NCBI GenBank assembly: GCA_025458165.1
Contig: JALOTB010000019.1
Span: 1 to 60,686 of the forward strand
Length of the DNA: 60,686 nt
Source: Chromatiaceae bacterium
Lineage (GTDB): Bacteria; Pseudomonadota; Gammaproteobacteria; Chromatiales; Chromatiaceae
Reading direction: 5' to 3'
Below are positions 43,400 through 52,584 of this stretch, one piece after another. Position 1 is the stretch's first letter; the number at the start of each line of letters is the position of its first letter. The position numbers and the translations under genes are program-made. The notes under the pieces were generated by a model. That model searched no databases. It had not been told where the DNA came from and saw only the letters and a list, made by a program, of their open reading frames with translations.

Positions 43400-45988
43400 T
43401 TGGACCGTCTGCACCTCAAATCCTTTCTGTACCGCCTCCTGCGCCGCGTCCCCATGCCCGTCCTCGCCATCCTGGTCGGGCTGCTGGCCGGTCTGGGCGT
43501 CTGGGGCGTTCTGGAGCAGGTCCAAGGCCGGGCGTTGCAGAAGATCACGCAGAAGGAGCTGCGCTCGGAGCTGGACCTGCGCGCGCGCGAGAGTCTCAGT
43601 CGGTTCAATCAATACGTCAGCAACTACGAGAGTCGGGTCCGGCTGCTGGCGAGCCACCGCCTGCTCGCGCGACACCTGACGCCGCAGTTCTGGTTCGCGG
43701 AGGAACGGGTCGAGCCGCGCATCTATCAGCAGTTTCGGCCCGATTGGCTGCCGGATTCCCGCGGGCAAGATGCCCTGCCGGGTGCTAGTCACGTGCTCCT
43801 GGTCGATACCGAGGGGCGCATTCGCGAGGTCTATCACCTCGGCGAAGAGCCGCTACCGGTGGAGCTCGCCGCGGGCGTCCCGGCGCAGTACCTTGATCCG
43901 CGCGCGGTACGCGCCGTGCTGACGCGGCTCGGCGATCGACCCCTTCTGGTGGTGAGCGACCTGACCGAGGACGGCCGGGGCTTCGAGATGGGGAGCCTGG
44001 TGGTGCTGGTGCCCATCGACGAGCGCTTTCTCGCTGCGTCCCAGGAGGGGCAGTTCTTCGAACGGGCCCCGGTGGCGCTGGTCGATGGGGATGATCAAAG
44101 GATCCTCGCCAGCGTCGATCCCGATCTGATCCTCCCCGGCACGCTGGTCGACGTCTGGAAGGACGACCACCTGGTGACCTTGCAGTCGCTGCCCGGCTAC
44201 GAGGGGACGGACTGGAACGTCCTGTTCGCCACCTTCGTCTCGCACGACAACGTCGAGAAGATCGCCCGTCGCGTCGGACACTTCGAGCGCCGCCAGCGGG
44301 TGATCGCCGCGGTGGTCTTCATCACCGTTTTCACCATGGTCATCTATCTGGTATCGGCGCGCCTCAACCGGGTGCTCAAGCGCATGTCACGCTTCGCCCA
44401 GCGGGCCCTCGACATCGAGCAGCCCGAGTTTCGCGCCGGCGCCAACCAGCTCGTCCTGCTGGAGGAGTGGAGTCAGCACTTCACCCAGCTCGTGCTGCGC
44501 GCGCGCGACGAGATGCGCCGCCAGCACGAGAGCGCCATTCGCCAGAGCGAGGCGCTCAAGGCGGCGATCATGGAGGCCTCGCTCGACTCCATCGTCACCC
44601 TCGATCGCAAGGGTCAGATCATCGACCTCAACCCGGCGGCCGAGCAGATCCTGGGCGGTGCGCGCGAGCAGGTCCTGGGGCGCGGGTTTTCGGAGCTCTT
44701 CCTCCCGCCCGGTGAGCGCGAGCGCTTCGACGAGCTGCTCCAGGCGGCGCGTCGGGCCCGGGTGACCGGCCGCGAGCCGCCGGCCCGGGCGGAGCTCAGT
44801 GCGCGGCGTTCGGACGGCCGAGAGATCCCGATGGAGCTGTCGATCGTGCCCTTGAGCCTGGAGGCTCAGGTCTTCTACACGCTCTATCTCCACGACGTCA
44901 CCAAGCGCCGTGAGGCCGAGCGCGAGATCAAGAGCCTGGCGCGCATCGCGAGCGAGAGCCCTAACCCCATCCTACGCGTCACCCCGACCGGCCAGGTGGT
45001 CTACGCGAACGCGGCGAGCGGGGCGCTGCTCGTCGCCTGGGGCACGCGTCCGGGCCTCGACCTACCGCCCGAGTGGGCGGGCGAGGTCGGCGAGACGCTC
45101 GCAGCGGGCCAGGCGCGTGAGCGCGAGGCCGAGGTGGGCGGCCAAGTCTACTCCTTCCTGCTTGCCCCAGTGGCGGAGCTCGGCTACGTCAACATCTACG
45201 CCCGGGACATCACCGAGGTGCGCCGCGCCGAGCAGCAGTCGCGCCAGCACCAGGCGGAGCTGGTCCACGTCTGCCGTCTGAGCACCATGGGGGAGGTCGC
45301 CACCGGTATGGCCCACGAGATCAATCAGCCGCTCTCGGCCATCGTCAACTACGCCAACGGCTGCACTCGCCGACTCCAGGGCGGGGCAGGGGACTCGGGC
45401 GCGCTGATCGAGGCGATGGGCCAGATCGCCACACAGGCGCAGCGCGCAAGCGAGATCATCCGCCGGCTGCGGGCGCTGGTGGGCAAGCAGCCGCCGGTGC
45501 GCAACCGGGTCGACCTCAACCACCTGGTGCGCGAGGTCTGCTCCTTCGTCGAGTTCGAGACCAGCCGGATGGGGCTCGAGGTGGCGCTCGACCTCGCCAC
45601 CGGCGAGCTCCCCGTGGACGTCGATCTGGTGCAGATCGAGCAGGTCCTGCTCAACCTGGTGCGCAACGCCCTTGACGCCCTTGGGGATGTCGCCCCGGAG
45701 TCGCGCCGGCTGGTGATCCGCACGCGCTCGACGGCGGGCGAGGCGGAGGTCGTGGTCGAGGACTCGGGGCCCGGCATCGCCCCGGCGCGTCTGCCGCATC
45801 TCTTCGACCCCTTCTTTACGACCAAGGAGACCGGGATGGGGATGGGGCTACCCATCAGCCAGACCATCCTGGAGAACCATGGCGGCCGGGTCTGGGCGGA
45901 GTCGCCACCCGCGGGCGGGGCCGTCTTTCACGTCCGTCTGCCGCTTGCGGTGGAGGTAACGCAGTTTGCCGTCGCGGGAGCCGCCTAG
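43400..45988 (+). CDS. PAS-domain sensor histidine kinase (FixL-like)
   Basis: This 862-aa membrane sensor has a first membrane helix (about residues 19-38), a large extracytoplasmic region to about residue 295 and a second helix (VIAAVVFITVFTMVIYLV). One or two PAS domains lie at about residues 385-610 (DSIVTLDRKGQIIDLNPAAEQILGG and a second PAS-like block ESPNPILRVTPTGQVVYAN). The histidine phosphoacceptor lies in MAHEINQPLSAIVNYANG (His about 639), and the ATPase boxes are LLNLVRNALDAL and VEDSGPGIAPARLPHLFDPFFTTK. The start is a TTG at 43400, the first codon able to initiate after the last stop. The FixJ-type partner follows with no gap. The signal is unknown; no haem-binding His is evident. 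Confidence 0.9.
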   Translation: MDRLHLKSFLYRLLRRVPMPVLAILVGLLAGLGVWGVLEQVQGRALQKITQKELRSELDLRARESLSRFNQYVSNYESRVRLLASHRLLARHLTPQFWFAEERVEPRIYQQFRPDWLPDSRGQDALPGASHVLLVDTEGRIREVYHLGEEPLPVELAAGVPAQYLDPRAVRAVLTRLGDRPLLVVSDLTEDGRGFEMGSLVVLVPIDERFLAASQEGQFFERAPVALVDGDDQRILASVDPDLILPGTLVDVWKDDHLVTLQSLPGYEGTDWNVLFATFVSHDNVEKIARRVGHFERRQRVIAAVVFITVFTMVIYLVSARLNRVLKRMSRFAQRALDIEQPEFRAGANQLVLLEEWSQHFTQLVLRARDEMRRQHESAIRQSEALKAAIMEASLDSIVTLDRKGQIIDLNPAAEQILGGAREQVLGRGFSELFLPPGERERFDELLQAARRARVTGREPPARAELSARRSDGREIPMELSIVPLSLEAQVFYTLYLHDVTKRREAEREIKSLARIASESPNPILRVTPTGQVVYANAASGALLVAWGTRPGLDLPPEWAGEVGETLAAGQAREREAEVGGQVYSFLLAPVAELGYVNIYARDITEVRRAEQQSRQHQAELVHVCRLSTMGEVATGMAHEINQPLSAIVNYANGCTRRLQGGAGDSGALIEAMGQIATQAQRASEIIRRLRALVGKQPPVRNRVDLNHLVREVCSFVEFETSRMGLEVALDLATGELPVDVDLVQIEQVLLNLVRNALDALGDVAPESRRLVIRTRSTAGEAEVVVEDSGPGIAPARLPHLFDPFFTTKETGMGMGLPISQTILENHGGRVWAESPPAGGAVFHVRLPLAVEVTQFAVAGAA

Positions 45989-46609
45989 ATGACCGGAGAG
46001 CCTGTGGTATTCGTCGTCGACGACGACGAGGCGATGCGCAACTCGCTGAAGTGGCTCATCGAATCGACCGGGATGCCAGTGCGGACCTACGGCTCCGCTG
46101 ACGAGTTCCTGGCCAACTACTACCCGGGGCGGGCCGGTTGCCTGCTGCTGGACGTGCGCATGCCGGGCATGAGCGGACTGGAGCTGCAGGGCCACCTGGC
46201 GCGCCACTCCATTCGACTCCCGGTGATCATCATCACCGGGCACGGCGACGTCGGCATGGCCGTGCGGGCCATGAAGTCGGGCGCGGTGGACTTCATCGAG
46301 AAGCCCTTCGACGACGAGGCCCTGCTCAACAGCATCCGCAACGCGCTGGCCTTCGACGAGCGCCAGCGGGCGCTCCAGACGCAGCGCGCCGAGATCGCCG
46401 CGCGCCTCGCGGAGCTCACCCCCCGCGAGCACGAGGTCATGGACATGGTCACCGAGGGTCGCTCGAACAAGGAGATCGCGATCGGGCTCGGCGTGACCGC
46501 GAAGACCGTCGAGGCGCATCGGGCGCGGGTGATGGACAAGATGCGCGCGGGATCGCTCGCCGAGCTGGTGCGCATGGCCCTGATCGCGAGCGGCGAGGTC
46601 GACGGCTGA
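45989..46609 (+). CDS. FixJ/NarL-type response regulator
   Basis: This 206-aa regulator has an N-terminal receiver domain with acidic pocket VVDDDE and phospho-Asp at residue about 55 in LLLDVRMPGMSG. The C-terminal LuxR-type helix-turn-helix reads LTPREHEVMDMVTEGRSNKEIAIGLGVTAKTVEAH. Its ATG directly follows the kinase TAG. Together with the upstream kinase it forms a two-component pair of the FixL/FixJ, TodST or TtrSR class. Target genes are not evident; the dppBC genes downstream are candidates only by proximity. Confidence 0.93.
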   Translation: MTGEPVVFVVDDDEAMRNSLKWLIESTGMPVRTYGSADEFLANYYPGRAGCLLLDVRMPGMSGLELQGHLARHSIRLPVIIITGHGDVGMAVRAMKSGAVDFIEKPFDDEALLNSIRNALAFDERQRALQTQRAEIAARLAELTPREHEVMDMVTEGRSNKEIAIGLGVTAKTVEAHRARVMDKMRAGSLAELVRMALIASGEVDG

Positions 46610-46615
46610 GCCGGA

Positions 46616-46745
46616 ATGAAGACACTGGTCCGCGAATGAGGGCAGTTAGACACCCATAGGACCCGAGAGCCTGCGGCCACTGAGAGGTCAACGCATGCTC
46701 TGACGACCCCAGTTTAGATTCGCGTTCATTTGCGTTCATTTGCGG
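46616..46745 (+). repeat. CGCAAATGAACGC-type repeats reaching into the dppB start
   Basis: A forward copy (ggtccgcgaatgag near 46627-46642) and an inverted pair (cgcgttcatttgcgttcatt, 46721-46740, and tgcgg following) flank about 75 bp. The inverted copy overlaps the only TTG that could start the permease gene at 46730. Same family as 24761-24828 and 39321-39351. Confidence 0.55.
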
Positions 46746-47692
46746 CACGTCTTTTTTCTCGACGATCTGCCGGTGGCCTGGCCGCGGTGGCCGCGCGCAC
46801 TGCGTCGGCGGCCCTGGTCATCCTTGGGGTCGGGAGCCTGGTCTTTCTGCTGATCCATCTGGTCCCCGGGGACCCCGTCGAGGCCATGCTAGGCGAGGGC
46901 GCGCGGGCGGCCGATCGGGAGGTCTTGCGGGCCGCCCTCGGGCTCGACCGGCCCCTCGCCGAGCAGTACCTGGGCTATCTCGCGCGCACGGCCAGCCTCG
47001 ATCTGGGTCAGTCCTTCGCCTATCAACGTCCGGTCGCCGACCTTCTCGCCGAGCGCATCCCCGCGACCCTGGAGCTGGCGCTCGCCGCCCTGACGCTGGC
47101 CCTGTTGCTCGCCCTTCCGCTCGGGGTCCTCGCCGCACGCCACCGCGGTGGGGCGCTCGACACCGGGGCCATGGGCTTCTCCCTCCTCGGGGCCGCGATC
47201 CCCAACTTCTGGCTCGGACCGGTGCTCATCCTGGTCTTCTCGCTTTGGCTCGGCTGGACCCCGGTGAGCGGTCGCGAGGGGGCGGCGAGCCTGGTCCTGC
47301 CTGCCGTAACGCTCGGCACAGGCCTGGCCGCGGTGCTCGCGCGCATGGTGCGCAGCAGCGTGCTAGAGGTGCTGGCCGAGGACTACATCCGTACCGCCCG
47401 CGCCAAGGGGTTGCGTGAGTCCTCGCTCCTCTGGGGCCATGCCCTGCGCAACGCCTGGCTGCCGGTGCTGACCCTAATCGGGCTGCAGCTCGGCGGGCTG
47501 CTCGCCGGGGCGGTGATCACCGAGACCGTATTCGCCTGGCCGGGGGTGGGCAGCCTGCTGATCGAGGCGATCCAGGCGCGCGACTATCCGGTGGTCCAGG
47601 CCTGCGTACTGCTGATCAGCCTGACTTATGTGCTGGTCAACGCGCTGACCGATCTGGTCTGCGCCTGGGCCGACCCGAGGGTGCGGGGCTAG
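46730..47692 (+). CDS. Peptide/nickel ABC transporter permease (DppB class)
   Basis: This permease of the dipeptide/oligopeptide/nickel family opens with LVILGVGSLVFLLIHLVPGDPVEAMLGEGA, typical of DppB/OppB. The EAA loop is RTARAKGLRESSLLWGHALRNAWLPVLTLIG. The start is uncertain: TTG 46730 (320 aa) lies inside a repeat, and GTG 46787 (301 aa) is the likeliest alternative. It is followed 2 bp later by the DppC-type gene. No substrate-binding protein or ATPase lies nearby, so these must be encoded elsewhere. Confidence 0.88.
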   Translation: MRSFAARLFSRRSAGGLAAVAARTASAALVILGVGSLVFLLIHLVPGDPVEAMLGEGARAADREVLRAALGLDRPLAEQYLGYLARTASLDLGQSFAYQRPVADLLAERIPATLELALAALTLALLLALPLGVLAARHRGGALDTGAMGFSLLGAAIPNFWLGPVLILVFSLWLGWTPVSGREGAASLVLPAVTLGTGLAAVLARMVRSSVLEVLAEDYIRTARAKGLRESSLLWGHALRNAWLPVLTLIGLQLGGLLAGAVITETVFAWPGVGSLLIEAIQARDYPVVQACVLLISLTYVLVNALTDLVCAWADPRVRG

Positions 47693-47694
47693 CG

Positions 47695-48498
47695 GTGTCG
47701 GCGCTGCGCCATGGTCTTCCGGCGGGACTGCTGCTGCTCTGGCTGCTCGCCGCGCTCGTCGCCCCCGTGCTGCCGCTCGCGCCGGACCGCATCGACCTCA
47801 CCGCGATCCTCGCACCCCCCGGCCACGGGTCCCTGCTCGGCAACGACGACCTCGGCCGCCCGGTGCTCGACCGGCTGCTCGCGGGGGCGCGCACCTCGCT
47901 GCTGGTCGGCCTCGGGGTGGTGACGGTCTCGCTTGTGATCGGCGTCCTGGTGGGCGGGGTCGCGGGCCTGGCCGGCGGCTGGCTCGATCTGGTGCTGGTG
48001 CGCCTGATCGACGTCTTCCTGGCCTTCCCCGGCATCCTGCTCGCCATCGCGCTCGCCGGGATCCTGGGGCCGGGGATCGACAACCTGATCATCGCGCTGG
48101 CGGCCGTGGGCTGGGTGGGCTACGCGCGGCTGGTGCGCGCCCAGGTCCTCTCGCTCAAGCGCCGTGACCATGTCGCCGCCGCGCGCGCACTGGGGGCGGG
48201 TCCGGCGCGGCTGCTGTTCCGCCACCTGCTGCCGCTGGCGCTCGCGCCGGTGCTGGTGGAGGCGACCTTCGGGGTCGCGGCCGCCGTGATCGCCGAGGCC
48301 GGACTCTCGTTTCTCGGGCTTGGCGTTCAGCCGCCGCAGGCATCCTGGGGGAGCATGATCCGCGACGGGGCGGCCTATCTCCTGGTCGCCCCGCACCTGG
48401 TGCTGGCACCGGGCGTCGCTGTCCTGCTGGTGGTCTTGTCGGTCAACCTGCTCGGCGACCGGTTGCGCGACCGGATCGACGTGCGCTCGCGGCCTTGA
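47695..48498 (+). CDS. Peptide/nickel ABC transporter permease (DppC class)
   Basis: This 267-aa permease of the DppC/OppC family lacks the long N-terminal region of classical DppC, but it keeps GHGSLLGNDDLGRPVLDRLLAGARTSLLVG and the docking segment AARALGAGPARLLFRHLLPLALAPVLV. The typical end GLSFLGLGVQPPQASWGSMIRDGAAYL is intact. The GTG start follows the dppB stop by 2 bp. It forms the second half of the permease heterodimer. Substrate unknown. Confidence 0.9.
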   Translation: MSALRHGLPAGLLLLWLLAALVAPVLPLAPDRIDLTAILAPPGHGSLLGNDDLGRPVLDRLLAGARTSLLVGLGVVTVSLVIGVLVGGVAGLAGGWLDLVLVRLIDVFLAFPGILLAIALAGILGPGIDNLIIALAAVGWVGYARLVRAQVLSLKRRDHVAAARALGAGPARLLFRHLLPLALAPVLVEATFGVAAAVIAEAGLSFLGLGVQPPQASWGSMIRDGAAYLLVAPHLVLAPGVAVLLVVLSVNLLGDRLRDRIDVRSRP

Positions 48499-48544
48499 GC
48501 CGAGCGATCAGCTCACCGGATCGATCCCCAGAGGGTCGCTGCGC

Positions 48545-49951
48545 TCAGATCTGCTCGAGCTCGGTCAGCCCACCCTCGTTCTTCGCATCCACTTTCGCGT
48601 AGAGGTCGTAGAGGGCGGCCTGCAGGGCCTCCTCGATCACCGGGTGGTAGAAGGGCATGCGCAGCAAGCGCCCGACGGTGAGACCCTGCTCGATGCACCA
48701 GGCGAGTAAATGCGCCAGGTTCTCGCCCTTGGGGGCGACCATCTCGGAGCCGAGGAGCCGTCCTGTCGCCTTGTCGGCATAGACCCGCAGCACGCCCTTG
48801 TTCTTGCCCATGATGAGGGCACGCCCGACCGGGGCGAAATTGATCTGGCCGATGGTCGTGGTCTCGGGGTCGAGCTCGCCGAAGCGCGCCCCGACCGCGC
48901 AGATGTTGGGGTCGCAGAAGTTGATATAGAGCGGGACCTTGCGGCGGAAGGCGTGGCTGGTGCCATGGGCCGCGTTGTAGCCGGCGATCTTGCCCTCGTC
49001 GCCGGCCTCGTGGAGGATCGGGCGGAAGCTGCTGACGTCCCCGGCGATGTAGACGGGCAGGTCGCCGACCTGCATGGTGTGGTGGTCGTAATCTGGGATG
49101 CCGCGTCGATCGAGCTCGACCCCGAGGACTTCGAGCCCCAGGCCCTCGACGTTCGGCACCCGCCCGATGCTGCACAGCACCTTGTCGACCAGGACGCTCA
49201 CCCCGCCGGCGGTGACACGCAGCTTCGCGCCCTCCTCGCTGATCTCCGCCGCCTGGCCGAGGTGGATGGGAAACTCCTTGCCGAGCAGCTCCTGGGCGCA
49301 GCGCAGGACCTCCGGGTCCTGGATGCCGCCGATGGTGGTCTGCTGGTCGAAACCGGTCACTTCGACCCCCAGCCGGTGAAGACTCTGCCCGAGCTCCAGC
49401 CCGATGGTGCCCAGGCCGATGACGGCCATGGACTGGGGCAGGTCCTCAAGCTCGAACAGGCTGTCGGTGGTCAGGATGCGATCACCGAAGGCCCGCCAGG
49501 CCTCGGGCACCAAGGGGCGCGAGCCGCTGGCGATGACGATCCGCTCGGCACGGATGCGCCGCCCGCCCGCCTCCAACAGATTCGGCTCGACGAAGCGGGC
49601 GTAGTCCTGCACGAACAGCTCCGGCGGCATGTCGTCGGTGCTGTTGCCGAGCACCCGGTCGACGAAGGTGTCGCGCAGCTCCTGGACGTGCTCCATCGCC
49701 TCGCTGACCTCCAGGGTCATCGCCTCGTGTCCGTCGACCCCGTATTTCCCGAGGTGGGTGCGGCGGTGGTAGTCCTCGGCGATCTGGATCATGGCCTTGG
49801 AGGGCATGCAACCGACCCGGGCGCAGGTGGTGCCCGGCTCGCCCCCGTTGATGAGGACGAAGGATTTGCCGGCCCGGCGGACCTGACTCATGGCGTTGAG
49901 GCCGGCGGTGCCCGAGCCGATGATGGCGACGTCGACGTGCTGCTCTTCCAC
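48545..49951 (-). CDS. Flavin-dependent disulfide oxidoreductase (dihydrolipoamide dehydrogenase-like)
   Basis: This 468-aa pyridine-nucleotide disulfide oxidoreductase has an FAD fold starting DVAIIGSGTAGLNAMSQVRRAG, the redox pair CARVGC (Cys-x4-Cys), an NAD(P) motif VIGLGTIGLELGQSLHRLG and a C-terminal dimer domain with HPVIEEAL. The usual catalytic H-x-H-P of lipoamide dehydrogenase is F-Y-H-P here. It is not next to pyruvate or oxoglutarate dehydrogenase genes, so a lipoamide role is not certain; other disulfide substrates are possible. The GTG at 49951 is preceded by GAGGAG. Confidence 0.85.
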   Translation of the reverse strand: MEEQHVDVAIIGSGTAGLNAMSQVRRAGKSFVLINGGEPGTTCARVGCMPSKAMIQIAEDYHRRTHLGKYGVDGHEAMTLEVSEAMEHVQELRDTFVDRVLGNSTDDMPPELFVQDYARFVEPNLLEAGGRRIRAERIVIASGSRPLVPEAWRAFGDRILTTDSLFELEDLPQSMAVIGLGTIGLELGQSLHRLGVEVTGFDQQTTIGGIQDPEVLRCAQELLGKEFPIHLGQAAEISEEGAKLRVTAGGVSVLVDKVLCSIGRVPNVEGLGLEVLGVELDRRGIPDYDHHTMQVGDLPVYIAGDVSSFRPILHEAGDEGKIAGYNAAHGTSHAFRRKVPLYINFCDPNICAVGARFGELDPETTTIGQINFAPVGRALIMGKNKGVLRVYADKATGRLLGSEMVAPKGENLAHLLAWCIEQGLTVGRLLRMPFYHPVIEEALQAALYDLYAKVDAKNEGGLTELEQI

Positions 49952-50070
49952 GGTGACTCCTCAAAGGCGAACGACGGGTAAACTCGGTCGCGGCGCATTT
50001 TAGCGGTTGCGGGGTAGGTGGGGGCGGGGCGGAGAAACACGAACCCCCGGGGCGTCACGCCATTTGGGAA

Positions 50071-50210
50071 ACGTTGATCCATTCAGCGTTGCCCGCGGCA
50101 CAGGGATGTGCCGCCGTTCTCAAGCGCCTCAGCGTTTTAGAACGAAGCGGTGCGAGCCTCGCGCCTCGCGGACCGCGTGCTGATTCTGGCCAGGATGGCC
50201 GATAATCAGC
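50071..50210 (+). repeat. Copy B of a 140-nt structured intergenic repeat (upstream of aroA)
   Basis: This copy is inverted relative to 24531-24670 and about 86% identical by hand count. On the plus strand it folds into a hairpin at 50071-50089 (7 bp with one G-U), one at 50115-50144 (12 bp with one mismatch and one G-U) and a compound hairpin at 50179-50210 (GCTGATT/AATCAGC outer stem). It lies 120 bp before aroA and upstream of a promoter-like pair. Confidence 0.7.
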
Positions 50211-50256
50211 GGCTCCTTAGCGGCTTTGAATCACAACCCCTTATCCCGGGGCGCTG

Positions 50257-50285
50257 TTTACACCCCACGGGTCACTGGCTAAACT
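50257..50285 (+). promoter_or_regulatory. Candidate promoter of aroA-cmk
   Basis: TTTACA (50257-50262) and TAAACT (50280-50285) are separated by 17 bp, about 45 bp before the aroA start codon. It lies downstream of repeat copy B, so the main aroA transcript may not contain that repeat. Confidence 0.5.
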
Positions 50286-50330
50286 GCGCGCCCTCAAGCC
50301 CCAGCCCCTGCGATGTCCCCTTAGCCTCCG

Positions 50331-51647
50331 TTGGACCCCGATCTGCGATTCCTGGTCTCGCCAGGCGGCCGGCTGCGCGGGCGAGTCCGCGTCCCCGGTG
50401 ACAAGTCGATCTCGCACCGCGCCGTCATGCTCGGGGCGATCGCCGATGGGGTGACCGAGGTGAGCGGGTTCCTCGAGGGCGAGGACAGCCTGGCGACGCT
50501 GGCGGCCTTCCGCGCCATGGGGGTCTCGATCCAGGGCCCCGACGCGGGCCGGGTGCGTATCGAAGGGGTCGGGCTGAATGGACTCGGGGAGCCCGAGACG
50601 CCGCTGGATCTAGGCAACTCCGGGACCTCGATGCGGTTGCTCTGCGGCCTGCTCGCTGGGCAGCGCTTCCCGGTGACGCTGGTCGGCGATCCTTCGCTCA
50701 GCCGCCGGCCGATGCGGCGCGTGACCGAGCCGCTGGCACGGATGGGCGCGCGCATCGAGACCAGCGCGGACGGCACGGCCCCGCTACGTATCAAACCGGT
50801 GGACGGGCTGCGCGGCCTGATCTACGAGATGCCGGTGGCGAGCGCCCAGGTAAAGTCCTGTCTGCTGCTCGCAGGACTCTACGCGGACGGCGAGACCTGC
50901 ATCACCGAGCCTGCGCCGACCCGTGATCACACCGAGCGCATGCTGGCGGCCTTCGGCTATGCGGTGCGTCGCGAGGGCCCGCGCGCCTGCCTGGCCGGAG
51001 GCGGACGCCTGACGAGCTGTGCTCTGGACGTCCCCGCCGACATCTCCTCGGCGGCCTTCTTCCTGGTGGGTGCGAGCATCGCCCCCGGCTCCGATCTCAT
51101 CTTGGAGCACGTCGGCATCAACCCGACCCGCATCGGCGTCATCAACATCCTGCGGGCGATGGGCGCCGACATCGAGATCCTCAACCGCGGCGCCGCCGGC
51201 GGCGAGCCGGTGGCGGACCTGCGGGTGCGCCATGCCCCGCTCAGGGGAATTTGCATCCCGGAGGACCAGGTCCCGCTCGCCATCGACGAGTTCCCGGCGC
51301 TGTTCATTGCTGCCGCCTGCGCCGAGGGGGAAACGATGCTCACCGGCGCCGAGGAGCTGCGGGTTAAGGAGAGCGACCGCATCCAAGTCATGGCCGACGG
51401 ACTCTTGGCCTTGGGTATTGCGGCGGAGCCGCGCCCCGATGGCATCCGCATTCGCGGCGGGGACATCGCTGGGGGTGCCGTGGACAGTCACGGCGACCAC
51501 CGCATCGCCATGGCGTTCGCGATGGCCGCCTTGCGGGCCGCCGGCCCGATTGCCATCGGCGACTGTGCCAATGTGCGCACGTCCTTCCCCGGTTTTGCGC
51601 CGCTCGCGGCGAGCACCGGACTCGCTATCCGTGAGGAGGTCGGGTGA
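50331..51647 (+). CDS. aroA: 3-phosphoshikimate 1-carboxyvinyltransferase (EPSP synthase)
   Basis: This 438-aa shikimate-pathway enzyme transfers enolpyruvate to shikimate 3-phosphate. [21 protein letters not shown] near the start and [18 protein letters not shown] are the substrate-binding motifs. [18 protein letters not shown] and [15 protein letters not shown] are also conserved. The TTG at 50331 is preceded by an in-frame TAG, so no longer protein is possible; there is no obvious Shine-Dalgarno sequence. The aroA-cmk-rpsA order matches other gammaproteobacteria. Confidence 0.95.
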   Translation: MDPDLRFLVSPGGRLRGRVRVPGDKSISHRAVMLGAIADGVTEVSGFLEGEDSLATLAAFRAMGVSIQGPDAGRVRIEGVGLNGLGEPETPLDLGNSGTSMRLLCGLLAGQRFPVTLVGDPSLSRRPMRRVTEPLARMGARIETSADGTAPLRIKPVDGLRGLIYEMPVASAQVKSCLLLAGLYADGETCITEPAPTRDHTERMLAAFGYAVRREGPRACLAGGGRLTSCALDVPADISSAAFFLVGASIAPGSDLILEHVGINPTRIGVINILRAMGADIEILNRGAAGGEPVADLRVRHAPLRGICIPEDQVPLAIDEFPALFIAAACAEGETMLTGAEELRVKESDRIQVMADGLLALGIAAEPRPDGIRIRGGDIAGGAVDSHGDHRIAMAFAMAALRAAGPIAIGDCANVRTSFPGFAPLAASTGLAIREEVG

Positions 51648-52309
51648 CGGCGGTACCGGTCGTTACCATCGACGGCCCCTCGGGCACCGGCAAGGGGACG
51701 ATCGCGGAGCTGCTGGCGAAGCGACTGGGATGGCACTGCCTGGACAGCGGTGCCCTCTACCGCGCGCTCGGGCTCGCCGCGCAGCGCCGGGGGATCGATT
51801 TGGATGCGGCCGAGCCGCTCGCCCGCCTGGCTGCGGGGCTTCGGCTGGAGTTCCGCGACGCACGGGTGCTGCTCGACGGCGCAGACGTCTCGGCGCTGAT
51901 CCGCACCGAGACGGCCGGCGGCGCGGCCTCGCGCGTCGCGGCCCACGCGGCGGTGCGCGAGGTTTTGCTCGACTGGCAACGTGCAGCGGCCTGCCCACCG
52001 GGCCTGGTGGCCGATGGCCGCGACATGGGGAGCGTGGTGTTCCCCGACGCTCCGGTGAAGGTATTCCTGACCGCGAGCCCGGAGGAGCGCGCCGCGCGCC
52101 GATATAAACAGTTGAAAGACAAAGGAATGGATGTTAGTCTCCCCGCCCTCGTTGCCGAGATCGAGGCGCGTGACGCACGCGATCGCGGCCGGGCGGTGGC
52201 GCCGCTCGTCGCACCCCGGGGGGCTTTGGTGGTCGACACCACCTCGCTCGCGATCCCCGAGGTGCTCGATCGCGTGCTCGCGGCCGTACGCCGGGTCTTC
52301 CCGGGGTGA
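51644..52309 (+). CDS. cmk: Cytidylate kinase
   Basis: This 221-aa kinase phosphorylates CMP and dCMP. The P-loop is [20 protein letters not shown], followed by [14 protein letters not shown]. The lid and NMP regions contain [24 protein letters not shown] and YKQLKDKG. The GTG start overlaps the aroA stop as GTGA. The length fits Cmk (about 225 aa). It precedes rpsA as in E. coli. Confidence 0.96.
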   Translation: MTAVPVVTIDGPSGTGKGTIAELLAKRLGWHCLDSGALYRALGLAAQRRGIDLDAAEPLARLAAGLRLEFRDARVLLDGADVSALIRTETAGGAASRVAAHAAVREVLLDWQRAAACPPGLVADGRDMGSVVFPDAPVKVFLTASPEERAARRYKQLKDKGMDVSLPALVAEIEARDARDRGRAVAPLVAPRGALVVDTTSLAIPEVLDRVLAAVRRVFPG

Positions 52310-52584
52310 CGGTCTGAGCGACGTACTCTGGCCCCAACGGAAGGGGCGCTGATCTTGGCCGGAGACTCGCGTCTGCGGCCTTTTGCGTTCTCGGCCTCCA
52401 CTCGTGGTCGAGCACGTAGCCGGCAGGGCAATACGGCCCGCCGGTGGGTGGACGGCTGGCGGGCGCGCCCCCGGTCCGTCCTCGTTCGGGTAGGCCGAGG
52501 CATTGGCCCTGGCCTGTCGTCAACCTCAACCCCTTGGGCCGTAAGGCGCAAGGAGACGCGATGCGTCGGGAACACTGAAACCTC

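Larger units (their letters stand above)
49952..50330. other. Divergent lpd-like/aroA intergenic region with structured repeat and aroA promoter
   Basis: No protein gene was found. It holds repeat copy B (50071-50210), listed separately, and a promoter-like pair for aroA (50257-50285). The part before 50070 contains the upstream region of the disulfide oxidoreductase gene (Shine-Dalgarno GAGGAG near 49958-49963). Confidence 0.5.

Noticed and set aside
43400..45988. FixL-type haem oxygen sensor
   Set aside because: The PAS sequences lack an evident haem-binding His motif and a large extracytoplasmic domain is present, unlike classical FixL.
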